From positions 1 to 39,949 of the forward strand of contig CBDUPF010000002.1 of the NCBI GenBank assembly GCA_965369035.1: a DNA stretch of 39,949 bases. The letters are read 5' to 3'. The notes under the pieces are model-generated. The model was not told where the DNA came from. It did no database searches and saw only the letters and a program-made list of their open reading frames with translations. The DNA is from Aliishimia sp965369035. GTDB lineage: Bacteria; Pseudomonadota; Alphaproteobacteria; Rhodobacterales; Rhodobacteraceae. The number at the start of each line of letters is the position of its first letter. Position 1 is the first letter of the stretch. Below are positions 7,152 to 16,096 of this stretch, piece by piece. The translations under genes were made by a program, and so were the position numbers.

Positions 7152-9516
7152 TCAGGCCCTGAGCCTTGCGCCTTGCGGGTCGAACGGCGGTTCCGCCAGG
7201 ACGCGCGCCCTGTGGGGCCGGCCCAGCACCATGACCTCGACTTCCTCACCGGGCGCCACGTCCTTCAGGAACGCCAGTGCGAGGCTCATGCCCACGGTGT
7301 AACCATAGGCGCCCGACGTGACCCGCCCGACCCCCTGGCCGTTGCGGAAGACCGGCTCCCCGCCCGTCGCATCCGCGTTCGACGCATCGGTCTCCGCCCC
7401 GTCGAGGGCCAGCATCATCAGCCTCTCCCGCGCGGGTTCGGCCATTGCCCGGGCGCAGGCCGCCTTGTTGAGGAACTCCTTGTCCATCTTGCAAAGTCGG
7501 TCGAAGCCGACCTCCTGCGGCCAGTATTCGGGGCTGTATTCCCGTCCCCAGGAGCCGTAGCCCTTCTCCACCCGCAGGCTCATCAGCGCCCGGCTGCCCA
7601 CCGGCCCCGCGCCGAAGTCACGCCCCGCCTCGATCAGCGCCGCATAAAGCTGGGCCTGATCTGCGTTCCGGCAATGCAACTCCCACCCCAGGTCGCCGGT
7701 GAAGGACACCCGCAGCGCAAGGCAATCCATCCCCGCAATCCGGATCATCCGCGACCGCATGAACGGGAAATCCTCTGTCGCCAGCGAGACGTTGGTCAGC
7801 CGCTGCAGCAACTCGCGCGATTTCGGACCGGCCACATTGAACCCGCACCAGGCGTCCGTCATGCTCTCGAACGTCGTGCCCTCCGGCAGCGGCACCATGT
7901 CGTAGAACCGCTTCTGATAGCGCTCCGCCATCCCGCTGGAGATCACCCAGAACTCGTCCTCGGCCACGCGCGTCACGGTCGCGTCGCCGGCAATCCCGCC
8001 CCGCACCCCGATCAGCGGCGTCAGGCAGGACCGGCCAATCTCGCGCGGCATCCGGTTGGCAAAGACGGCGTTCAGCCAGTCCTCCGCCCCCGGTCCCCTC
8101 GCGCGGTACTTGGCGAAGTTCGAGATATCGATGATTCCGGCCTTGTCGCGCAGCATCCGGCATTCAGTGCCCACCGGCCCCCACCAGTTCTGGCGGGTGA
8201 ACCCGTCGGTATCCGCCACGCCGGGCTCGTGCGCGAACCACAGCGGGTGCTCCCAGCCATAGTTGAGGCCAAAGACCGCACCCATCGCCTTTTGCGTCTC
8301 GTAGACCGGGCGCGTCCGCACCGGGCGGCCCGCCGCGCGTTCTTCGTTCGGAAAATGGATCTTGAACCGGTGGGCATAGACGTCGCGCACGCGGGCCTTG
8401 GTGAAGGCCTTGTCGGCCCAGTCCCCGAACCGCGCCATGTCCCAGGCGAACATGTCGTAGCGCATCTCGCCTTCCACGATCCAGTCGGCGACCATCAGGC
8501 CCATGCCCGCACTCTGGGAAAATCCGGGGATGATCCCGTTGCAACAGAAATACCCCTTCTTCTCCGGCACCGGTCCCAGGATCACGTTGGAATCCGGCGA
8601 CCAGATCATCGGCCCGTTGATCACCCGCTTGATGCCTGCGCTGCCCGCCAACGGAACCCGCTCGATGGCGCGCATCATGTTCTCCTCGATCCGCTCCAGA
8701 TCGTCGGGGAACAGGTCATGCGCGAAATCGAGCGGCGTGCCCTCCTCGGCCCAGAACCGCATGTCGCGCTCGTAGGCACCGATCAGCAGCCCCTTGCCCT
8801 CCTGCCGCAAGTAGTACTCGCCGTCCCGGTCCGCCACCGACGGCAGGCGCCGGTCCAGCGCAGCGATCTCCGCAATCGTTTCGGTCACGAAATACTGGTG
8901 CTCGGTCGGTTGCAGCGGCAGCTCGATCCCGGCCAGTGCGGCCACCTCGCGCCCCCAGAGCCCGGCCGCGTTCACCACCCAGGGCGTGCGGATGTCCCCC
9001 TTGGGCGTGCGCACGATCCAGGTGCCGTCGAGCTGCGCTTCGGTCGCGGTGACCGGTCACGCCCGAAGGATCGACATTGCCGCCATCCGGCTCCCACATG
9101 ATGCAGCGGATGCCGTCGAAATTCACCAGCGGGTGCAGCCGTTCGGCCTCGTCGCGCGACACCTCGTGGAAGTTCATGCCGTAAAGCTTCGCCTTGGCCG
9201 CCTGCAGGCGCAGCTGATGCTCCCGCGCCTCCGTCTGGGCAAGATACAGAGAGCCCGGCTGGAACACGCCGCAGGACTGACCTGTCTCCTCCTCCAGCGC
9301 ATTGTAAAGCGTCATGGTATAGTGCTGCAGCCGCGAGATATTGGCACTGTCATGCAGCCCGTGGATGTTCGCCGCCGCATGCCAGGTCGACCCGCTGGTC
9401 AGTTCGTTGCGCTCCAGCAGCACGACATCCGTCCACCCCATCCGGGTCAGGTGATAGAGGATCGAACACCCGATCACCCCGCCCCCGATCACGACCGCCT
9501 GTGCTTCGCTCCGCAT
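7152..9516 (-). pseudogene. Dimethylglycine/sarcosine dehydrogenase-like flavoprotein, frameshifted by an internal deletion
   Basis: The gene begins at 9516 (ATG with AAGGAG upstream) with an FAD-binding N-terminus: V-V-I-G-G-G-V-I-G, then S-G-S-T-W-H-A-A. It runs in one frame to V-D-P-S-G-V-T near 9060. From there homology continues in a different frame (V-T-A-T-E-A-Q-L-D-G-T-W and onward) to the stop at 7152. That second part holds the rest of the oxidase domain, the linker domain and the C-terminal GcvT-like folate-binding domains. Compared with the intact paralog at 9799, 19 codons are missing less one extra base, a net loss of about 56 bases that shifts the frame. As read, only a truncated N-terminal protein would form. 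The intact enzyme would demethylate dimethylglycine or sarcosine. A sequencing or assembly error remains possible. Confidence 0.82.
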
Positions 9517-9624
9517 CCCACGTCTCCTTGCGACCCGCATTGCGCACATTTCCCGCGCCACGGCCCACCGTACATGCCCTTTCACGACATACCCGGTCGG
9601 AAAATCGCAAGAACGCACCCTTCT

Positions 9625-9679
9625 TTGGGTTCGGAAATACCTTGGGGGAGGCGCGGCACGCGCCGGGGGCAACGCCCCC
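9625..9679. repeat. Paired-hairpin intergenic repeat element
   Basis: Two perfect palindromes abut exactly. GGCGCG-GCA-CGCGCC spans 9650-9664 and GGGGGC-AAC-GCCCCC spans 9665-9679. Both have six-base stems and three-base loops. They are preceded by GGGTTCGGAAATACCTTGGG. From memory, a similar order (TTCGGAAATAC, a G-run, then two short GC hairpins) is frequent between genes in Rhodobacteraceae, so I read it as a dispersed REP-like element. Only one copy is seen in this window. It lies between the divergent flavoprotein genes. Confidence 0.6.
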
Positions 9680-9798
9680 TCACGTCATGGGGTGCGCGCG
9701 CGAGCGCGCTCCGCTGGATTGCGACACGCACGGTCGCTTCCGGACTTGCCATGCGACGCGACCCCCATCAGAACAGCAGAAAACAGGGAGCCCGATCC

Positions 9799-12216
9799 AT
9801 GAAGACCACCACTCGCGTCGCCGTCATCGGCGGAGGTGTCGTCGGCTGTTCCGTCCTTTATCACCTGACCAAGCTCGGCTGGTCGGACGTGATGCTGCTG
9901 GAACGCTCGGAGCTGACCTCGGGGTCCACCTGGCACGCGGCAGGCGGTTTCCATACGCTCAACGGCGACACCAACATGGCGGCACTCCAGGGCTACACGA
10001 TCCGGCTCTACAAGGAGCTCGAAGAGATCACCGGCATGTCCTGCGGCCTGCATCACGTGGGCGGCGTGACGCTGGCCGACAACCGCGACCGGTTCGACAT
10101 GCTGCTGGCCGAACGCGCAAAGCACCGCTTCATGGGGCTGGAGACGGAGATCGTGGGGCCGGAGGAGATCGCGAGGATCGCACCCGTCACCAATCTCGAC
10201 GGCATCATCGGCGCGCTCTACGACCCGCTGGACGGGCATCTCGACCCGTCCGGCACCACGCACGCCTATGCCCGCGCCGCGCGGATGGGCGGGGCCACGA
10301 TCGAGACGCATTGCATGGTGCGCGAGACCAACCCGCGCGCCGACGGCACCTGGGACGTGGTGACGGACAAGGGCACGATCCATGCCGAACATGTGGTCAA
10401 CGCAGGCGGGCTCTGGGCGCGCGAGGTGGGCGCCATGGCCGGCGTCTACTTCCCGCTGCACCCGATGGAGCATCAGTACATCGTCACCGAAGAGGTCCCG
10501 ATGATCGCCGAGATCATCGACGCCGGCGGCGAGCACCCGCACGTGATGGATCCCGCTGGCGAAAGCTACCTCCGGCAGGAGGGGCGCGGGCTCTGCATCG
10601 GGTTCTACGAACAGCCCTGTCGGCCCTGGGCGGTGGGCGGCACACCGTGGGAGTTCGGGCATGAGCTGCTGCCGGACGATTTCGACAAGATCGAGGCGTC
10701 GATCGCCTTCGCATACAAACGCTTCCCCGCGCTGGAGACGGCGGGCGTGAAATCCGTGATCCACGGCCCCTTCACCTTCGCCCCCGACGGCAACCCGCTG
10801 GTGGGTCCGGTGCCCGGAATGCGCAACTACTGGTCCGCCTGCGGCGTGATGGCGGGGTTCAGCCAGGGCGGCGGCGTCGGGCTGATGCTGGCGCAATGGA
10901 TGATCGAGGGCGAGCCCGAGCGCGACGTGATGGCGATGGACGTCGCCCGGTTCGGCGCCTGGATCAGCCCCGGCTACACGCTTCCCAAGGTGATCGAGAA
11001 CTACCAGAAGCGCTTCTCCGTCTCCTACCCGAACGAGGAACTTCCCGCCGCGCGGCCCAACCGCACGACGCCGATGTACGACATCTTCTCCGACATGGGC
11101 GCGGTCTGGGGCCAGCAGTTCGGACTGGAGGTCGTGAACTACTTCGCCCAGGGCGACGAGCCGACCTACGAGACGCCGTCCTTCCGCCGCTCAGACGCCT
11201 TCGGGGCCACCGCGCGCGAGGTCATGGCCGTCCGCGAGGGCGTGGGCATCAACGAGGTCCACAATTTCGGCAAGTTCCGGGTCACGGGGCCGAAGGCGCG
11301 CGACTGGCTCGACCGGATCATGGCGGGCCGCGTGCCGAAACAGGGGCGCCTGTCGCTGACTCCGATGCTGTCGCAGCGGGGCAAGCTGATCGGCGATTTC
11401 ACCATGTCCTGCCTGTCGGAGACCGAATTCCAGCTGACCGCCTCCTATGGCTCGCAAGCCTACCCCCAGCGCTGGTTCGATGCCCATGCAGAGGACGGGA
11501 TGCGGGTGGAGAACATCTCGGACCGCCGCACCGGGTTCCAGCTCGCGGGGCCAAAGGCGCGCGACGTGCTTGCCGCCTGCACCGGTGCGGATGTCACCGG
11601 CATGGCCTTCCTCGACGTGGCACCCATGACCATCGGCCAGACCAACTGCATCGTGCAGCGCGTCTCCTACACCGGCGATCTGGGGTTCGAGATCTACTGC
11701 GATCCGATGGCCCAGCGGCAGCTCTGGTGGACGCTCTGGCACGCCGGGCAGCCGCACGGGATGGTGCCTTTCGGCATGCGCGCTATGATGTCTCTGCGTC
11801 TCGACAAGTTCTTCGGGTCGTGGATGGCGGAGTTCTCGCCCGACTACACGCCCGCCGAAACCGGGCTCGACCGCTTCATCGCGTGGTCCAAAAACACCGA
11901 CTTCATCGGGCGCGCCGCGGCGGAGGCCGAACGCACGAACGGGACCGCGCGCAGGCTTTGTGCCTTCGAGGTGGATGCGGAGGACGCCGACGTGCAGGGC
12001 TATGAACCGATCTGGCTTTCTGGCGCGGTCGTCGGGTTCTGCACCTCCGGCGGTTACAGCCATTTCGCCCGGAAATCGGTTGCCTTGGGCTTCCTGCCCA
12101 CCGATCGCGTCGCGGACGGGCTGACGGTGGAGATCGAGATCCTTGGCCAGATGCGCCCTGCCCGGCTGCTCACCACGCCGCTCTTCGACGCGGATGGCGC
12201 GCGCATGCGCGGGTGA
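9799..12216 (+). CDS. Dimethylglycine/sarcosine dehydrogenase-like flavoprotein with GcvT domain (intact)
   Basis: This 805-residue enzyme has an N-terminal FAD oxidoreductase domain (dinucleotide loop V-I-G-G-G-V-V-G at residues 9-16). The motif G-S-T-W-H46-A-A-G follows, whose histidine carries covalent FAD in mitochondrial dimethylglycine dehydrogenase. After residue about 420 comes a GcvT-type aminomethyltransferase region that binds tetrahydrofolate and captures the released one-carbon unit (Y-T-G-D-L-G-F-E-I-Y near residue 625). The family oxidatively demethylates dimethylglycine, sarcosine or related N-methyl amines from glycine betaine breakdown. The exact substrate cannot be assigned. 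The ATG at 9799 has GGGAG upstream; the frame is open for 270 codons before it but has no homology there. It is paralogous to, and divergent from, the broken gene. Confidence 0.9.
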   Translation: MKTTTRVAVIGGGVVGCSVLYHLTKLGWSDVMLLERSELTSGSTWHAAGGFHTLNGDTNMAALQGYTIRLYKELEEITGMSCGLHHVGGVTLADNRDRFDMLLAERAKHRFMGLETEIVGPEEIARIAPVTNLDGIIGALYDPLDGHLDPSGTTHAYARAARMGGATIETHCMVRETNPRADGTWDVVTDKGTIHAEHVVNAGGLWAREVGAMAGVYFPLHPMEHQYIVTEEVPMIAEIIDAGGEHPHVMDPAGESYLRQEGRGLCIGFYEQPCRPWAVGGTPWEFGHELLPDDFDKIEASIAFAYKRFPALETAGVKSVIHGPFTFAPDGNPLVGPVPGMRNYWSACGVMAGFSQGGGVGLMLAQWMIEGEPERDVMAMDVARFGAWISPGYTLPKVIENYQKRFSVSYPNEELPAARPNRTTPMYDIFSDMGAVWGQQFGLEVVNYFAQGDEPTYETPSFRRSDAFGATAREVMAVREGVGINEVHNFGKFRVTGPKARDWLDRIMAGRVPKQGRLSLTPMLSQRGKLIGDFTMSCLSETEFQLTASYGSQAYPQRWFDAHAEDGMRVENISDRRTGFQLAGPKARDVLAACTGADVTGMAFLDVAPMTIGQTNCIVQRVSYTGDLGFEIYCDPMAQRQLWWTLWHAGQPHGMVPFGMRAMMSLRLDKFFGSWMAEFSPDYTPAETGLDRFIAWSKNTDFIGRAAAEAERTNGTARRLCAFEVDAEDADVQGYEPIWLSGAVVGFCTSGGYSHFARKSVALGFLPTDRVADGLTVEIEILGQMRPARLLTTPLFDADGARMRG

Positions 12217-12285
12217 CGCCAATCGGTTGTTGACCCCGGCGCCGTTTTTCCGACGATGCGGCGCAGAAGGTCGGGGAAACACGAT

Positions 12286-12900
12286 GTGACAGTGCCCATT
12301 CTCATTCTGGCCGGGGGCAGTTCCTCCCGCATGGGATCGCGGCACAAGCTGCTTGAGACGGTGCAGGGCCAACCGCTCCTCCGGGTGCAGGCGTTGCGCG
12401 CGCTGGAGGTAAGCGAGGACGTGACGATCCTGATCCGGCCCGAACAGCCCGCACTGGAACAAGCCGTCGCGGGCTTGCCGGTCAAGCTGCTGATCGCCCC
12501 CGAGGCCCTCGAGGGCATGGGCGGGTCGATCCGTGCGGCGACCGGGGCATTTCGAGACAGGGACTGTTTCCTGATGCTGTTGCCCGACCTCGTGGAGATC
12601 GAGGCCGACGACATGCGCGCGGTTATCGCCGCCCGAGACGGGGACCACGAGCACTGGATCTGGCGCGGCGCAACCCAGGACGGAAAGCCGGGCCATCCGA
12701 TCCTGTTCGATCAGGCCGTTTTCGGTGACCTCCTGAACCTCGATGGCGATACCGGCGGCAACCGGATCATGCAGTCACATGCCGACAAGGTGAGGCTGAT
12801 CCGCCTGCCGGGTCAACGCGCCCGAACCGACCTCGACACGCCCGAAGACTGGGCCGCGTGGCGTGCAGCCAATGGCGACAGGGGGCTACTAAAGCAATAA
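12286..12900 (+). CDS. MobA-like nucleotidyltransferase family protein
   Basis: This 204-residue protein starts with the nucleotidyltransferase loop I-L-A-G-G-S-S-S-R-M-G at residues 7-17, then K21-L. A further loop, G-M-G-G-S-I-R-A-A, sits near residue 81, and the P-G-H-P-I-L-F-D segment near 130 is typical of MobA/MocA-like enzymes. Such proteins transfer CMP or GMP to molybdenum cofactor. Many family members beside oxidoreductase genes are named MocA or CoxC-like, but no molybdoenzyme gene is here, so the substrate is open. The start is uncertain: the GTG at 12286 has GGGGA eight bases upstream, while an ATG at 12256 has no visible ribosome site and would add ten residues. It lies 69 bases after the flavoprotein gene. 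Confidence 0.8.
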   Translation: MTVPILILAGGSSSRMGSRHKLLETVQGQPLLRVQALRALEVSEDVTILIRPEQPALEQAVAGLPVKLLIAPEALEGMGGSIRAATGAFRDRDCFLMLLPDLVEIEADDMRAVIAARDGDHEHWIWRGATQDGKPGHPILFDQAVFGDLLNLDGDTGGNRIMQSHADKVRLIRLPGQRARTDLDTPEDWAAWRAANGDRGLLKQ

Positions 12901-13099
12901 CACGCCTCCGCTGCACGGACGCGGATCTGGCCTGCAGCCTTGCACCGGACTGGAGCGCCCGAGGCCCTGCCAACCCATGGCAAATAGTCCCGCCAGATGA
13001 GTCAAGTCCACGTGTCTCGATGAAGGCGCTGCAAGAAACCCCGCGGCCGGCGTCGAGACCCATTCGCACACGTATGGAAAAACAGTACCGGCCGACGCG

Positions 13100-15316
13100 T
13101 CAGTGCGGGAGAAGCAGGCGCGCTTCGTGCTTTTTCAGCGACCTGCGCGCCGAGCAATACGCAGCAACGCCTTCACGCGTACGCAATTCGGGGAACAATT
13201 CGTAGAGTTCCTCGCGTTGTTCGTCGTCCATCGCGTTCAGCGTCATGTCGCCCGGCTGGAAGCTTTCGCTCCAGGCCCCGTCCGACAGAATTACCTCGTG
13301 CTGATCGAACATCACGTGGACATAGATCGTCTCGTCCACCTCTGCGATCTCCACGCCCTCAAGTTGGGTCAGGTGCTTGGCGGCGACCAGGACCTCGCTC
13401 TCTTCGAAGTAAAGCGCCGTCTTGTCGCTCGCGATGAGGAAGCGATGGTTGGGCGACACCATCATGTCGCGCTCCGGCAGACCGAAATCCAGCGCGCCTT
13501 TCCTGATCCGGACCGGCTTGAGATGCGGAGCGATAGCCAATTCGTTCCGGGTCATGCCGCGATACCCGATCCAACGGATTTCCTGAATACCGTTGTCGCG
13601 GGTGATGACCTTGTCGCCGACTTTCAGGTCCTCGACAGGCACTTCGCCGCTGCTTGTCGCGATCAACGTGCCCGGCGTGAAGCACGGTATGATGTTTTCG
13701 ATGTTCCGGAAGATCGACGATCCCAGCAGGTCGCCGTTGTTATCAAAGTAATTGACGCGGCCGTTAAATCCGTTGCCGTCGCTGTCCGGCCCGGTGATCG
13801 TGACCGACAGCGAACCGTCGGTAGGCTTTGATCCGCGCAGGTCGAGCGTGTCGTCGTCGATTCCCTGCGAACCGCCATCCACGAAGTCGTCGACACCGAC
13901 CTCGGAAAACGTGTCCCGGCCGGCGCCGCCGCGCGCCACGTCCGCATCGCTGTCCACAGGGCTGGACGGATCATCATCATCGGCCCGGCCGAGCCGGATC
14001 GTGTCGTCACCGGCGCCGCCATTGATCCCGTCGGCACCGGAGCCGCCGTCGAGTTCATCGTCGCCCTCATTCCCGAACAGATCATCGTCGCCTTCTTCGC
14101 CGAAGATCGTGTCGTCACCCCTGTTGCCATAGAGCGAGTCCCGGCCCAGACCGCCGTAGATCGTATCGTTGCCCGGCGTTCCGCCCGGGCCATCGGGCGC
14201 AGTGTAGTCGACATGCGCATTGTCCAGCGTGGTCCCGGACGTGCCAAGATCGACCCGGATGACGACGTCATTGAAGTCCCTGTCGCCAAGGTTGGAAAGG
14301 TCCTCGAACCCGAGAACCACCGCCCCATCCGGTTCCTGTTCGATCAGGCCGGTATGAACCAATCCGTCCGAATTCAGATTGACATTTGCACCGTAGCCGG
14401 AGGAGAGCCAGTCGCCTTCGGGGCTCCGGATTCCGATGCCGATTACCGACCCCGCCGGGGCGTCGAAAAGATAGGTGGTGCCGATTTCGGTCTTCACGTT
14501 GGGCGCCAGCAATGTCAGGTTCGAGATCGCGCCCGTATCAACATCAATCACATATGCCAGAAGGCCGTTGTTGTACCCCGCGTCCGATTCAATGATCGTG
14601 ATGGAGATGGGCTCTGACTGCGCAAATCCACCGTCGCCGTATATCACGTCATTGCCAGCGTCGCCGTCGATGATGTCGTCGCCGCCGTTGCCGTAGATCA
14701 CGTCATGGCCGGTCGTGATCCGGTCTCCGCCCTGGTCCGTGGGCGCGTTGCTGTCGTCATAGCCCAGCACCATCGTTTCGCCGAAGTCTTCACCATCGAC
14801 CGTGCCGTCGGGTTGTGCGGCAGCTTGCAAATTGGCGGAACTCGAAGACGCGGCGATCGTGCTGCCCTCGACCGAGTGGACCGAACTCCAGCCCTGGTAG
14901 CTGTCCCCTTCGATACCGAGGATTTCGACCGACGAGATTTCAAGATCGTCGAGCGGTCCCGGATTCTGCGTGTCGGAAAGGAAAAGATCGCCGTTCGTCG
15001 CCTGAACAAGCACGACCTCGACTTCCTGTTCGTCACCGTTCGCATCGACAACCAGCGCAGTCGCTTTCAGCGTCGCATCGGTTTTCTGCGTGACCGCACC
15101 TTGGCCAAGATCGTAACTGAACGTGTCGCAGGTCCCGAAATCGTCATCCAGCATCGTGCCGTCGCCGCCATCGTTCAGCGTGACGGTCACGAGCTGCAGG
15201 CTCGATGCATCCGAACGCTCACCGATCAGGATCGAGGACCGTTCCGCCTGGCTATCGCCTTCACACGGATCAGTGGTTGCAAAGCTGCCGACAAAGATGA
15301 GATTCGTAGTCTTCAT
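13100..15316 (-). CDS. RTX repeat / DUF4114 / Hint-domain extracellular protein
   Basis: This 738-residue acidic protein has four parts. An N-terminal region of about 190 residues is rich in Asp and Ser. A short block of calcium-binding RTX nonapeptides (G-N-G-G-D-D-I-I-D-G) lies near 205-230. A DUF4114 domain, recognised by G-F-E-D-L-S-N-L-G-D-R-D-F-N-D-V-V, spans about 240-355. A second RTX block lies near 370-450. From Cys545 (C-F-T-P-G-T-L-I-A-T) to about residue 690 comes a Hint (hedgehog/intein-like) domain with S-P-N-H-R. There is no classical signal peptide, so type I secretion is likely. In Hint domains the first Cys and the His of the second motif drive self-cleavage; whether this one cleaves is unknown. 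An ATG at 15322 is also possible. Function is unknown. Confidence 0.82.
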   Translation of the reverse strand: MKTTNLIFVGSFATTDPCEGDSQAERSSILIGERSDASSLQLVTVTLNDGGDGTMLDDDFGTCDTFSYDLGQGAVTQKTDATLKATALVVDANGDEQEVEVVLVQATNGDLFLSDTQNPGPLDDLEISSVEILGIEGDSYQGWSSVHSVEGSTIAASSSSANLQAAAQPDGTVDGEDFGETMVLGYDDSNAPTDQGGDRITTGHDVIYGNGGDDIIDGDAGNDVIYGDGGFAQSEPISITIIESDAGYNNGLLAYVIDVDTGAISNLTLLAPNVKTEIGTTYLFDAPAGSVIGIGIRSPEGDWLSSGYGANVNLNSDGLVHTGLIEQEPDGAVVLGFEDLSNLGDRDFNDVVIRVDLGTSGTTLDNAHVDYTAPDGPGGTPGNDTIYGGLGRDSLYGNRGDDTIFGEEGDDDLFGNEGDDELDGGSGADGINGGAGDDTIRLGRADDDDPSSPVDSDADVARGGAGRDTFSEVGVDDFVDGGSQGIDDDTLDLRGSKPTDGSLSVTITGPDSDGNGFNGRVNYFDNNGDLLGSSIFRNIENIIPCFTPGTLIATSSGEVPVEDLKVGDKVITRDNGIQEIRWIGYRGMTRNELAIAPHLKPVRIRKGALDFGLPERDMMVSPNHRFLIASDKTALYFEESEVLVAAKHLTQLEGVEIAEVDETIYVHVMFDQHEVILSDGAWSESFQPGDMTLNAMDDEQREELYELFPELRTREGVAAYCSARRSLKKHEARLLLPH

Positions 15317-15328
15317 GCCCATACCCAA

Positions 15329-15944
15329 TGGTTATCCGTCATTCCCCGCGCCGACGCATCGCAACAGCAGGCTCCGCGTTCAAACACTCACTCCACACTA
15401 TCCGCGTGGCGATGCTACCGGCCTCGCTCCGGGTAACGGACGCGGCTGAACCCGATCCTTGGCACGAATGTCGCAGATCAGTCCGCAGGTCGTCGCCGTG
15501 GCACGATGTGATCGCCCCCCAGACGGGCGAGAGCAGAATTATCGAGATTGTTTGCACGTGCAAAGGAATTTTTTTAGCAAAATCCCACCTTTGCCGATTG
15601 GTTGCCAGAACTTCTGCTTCAACTGTTGCGAGAATACACACCGGTTGAGGGCTCTGGCCTCCCGGAAACTCCGCTTTCCCGCGAAAATTGCACCATATCG
15701 GGCGGCATCCCGCCCCGACTGTTGCCAACCCGGAAACCTGCAAACATCGTTAACAAAAACGGGCCACAGAGCAGGATAACGAAAGGTTCCCGCCGCCCAG
15801 AGGCTCGATGGGCGCCTGGTCGCAGACAGACGCGTCGACTGATTCTCGCCATGGGGGAACCGGGCCTTGCCTCCGACGCCGCCCCATCCCGCCGGCAATC
15901 GGTTACCCGGTTGCTGCCATTGCGATCCCGGTTGTTTTCGGAAG
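15329..15944. other. Intergenic region of about 616 bases with one perfect palindrome
   Basis: No convincing gene is seen here on either strand. Short open frames lack ribosome sites and recognisable homology. The region must hold the promoter of the Hint-domain gene to its left. It contains a 14-base perfect palindrome at 15551-15564, listed separately, followed by an A/T-rich run (GGAATTTTTTTAGC). Confidence 0.6.
15551..15564. promoter_or_regulatory. 14-base perfect palindrome, possible operator
   Basis: TTTGCACGTGCAAA is its own reverse complement. It stands about 235 bases upstream of the start of the Hint-domain gene, in an otherwise empty region. Such a site suits a dimeric regulator, but no cognate regulator gene is adjacent. 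Confidence 0.4.
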
Positions 15945-16030
15945 TGGTGCCCAAGGCGAGACTCGAACTCGCACGCCCGTAAAGGCGGGGGATTTTGAAT
16001 CCCCTGCGTCTACCATTCCGCCACTTGGGC
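15945..16030 (-). tRNA. tRNA-Leu (anticodon CAA)
   Basis: The reverse complement folds as a class II tRNA. The acceptor stem is GCCCAAG/CTTGGGC. The D-arm begins GGCGGAATGGTAGACGC. The anticodon stem GGGGA/TCCCC holds a loop with CAA (plus-strand bases 15995-15997). There is a long variable arm, and a T-arm with GTTCGAGTC. The 3' CCA is encoded (15945-15947). It decodes UUG. Confidence 0.96.
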
Positions 16031-16096
16031 ACGTTTCCTGCTACTATCGCGTCCGAATGCGCGGGTCCAGCCCCATAAGATGCGGGTCGCCACGTC

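Noticed and set aside
7008..9101. 697-codon open frame on the plus strand
   Set aside because: It lies antisense to the flavoprotein gene, has no recognisable domain and is rich in Arg, His and Pro, typical of a reverse-strand shadow in high-GC DNA.
8986..9798. Plus-strand extension upstream of the intact flavoprotein gene
   Set aside because: It is antisense to the start of the other paralog and shows no family match; the ribosome site and homology begin at 9799.
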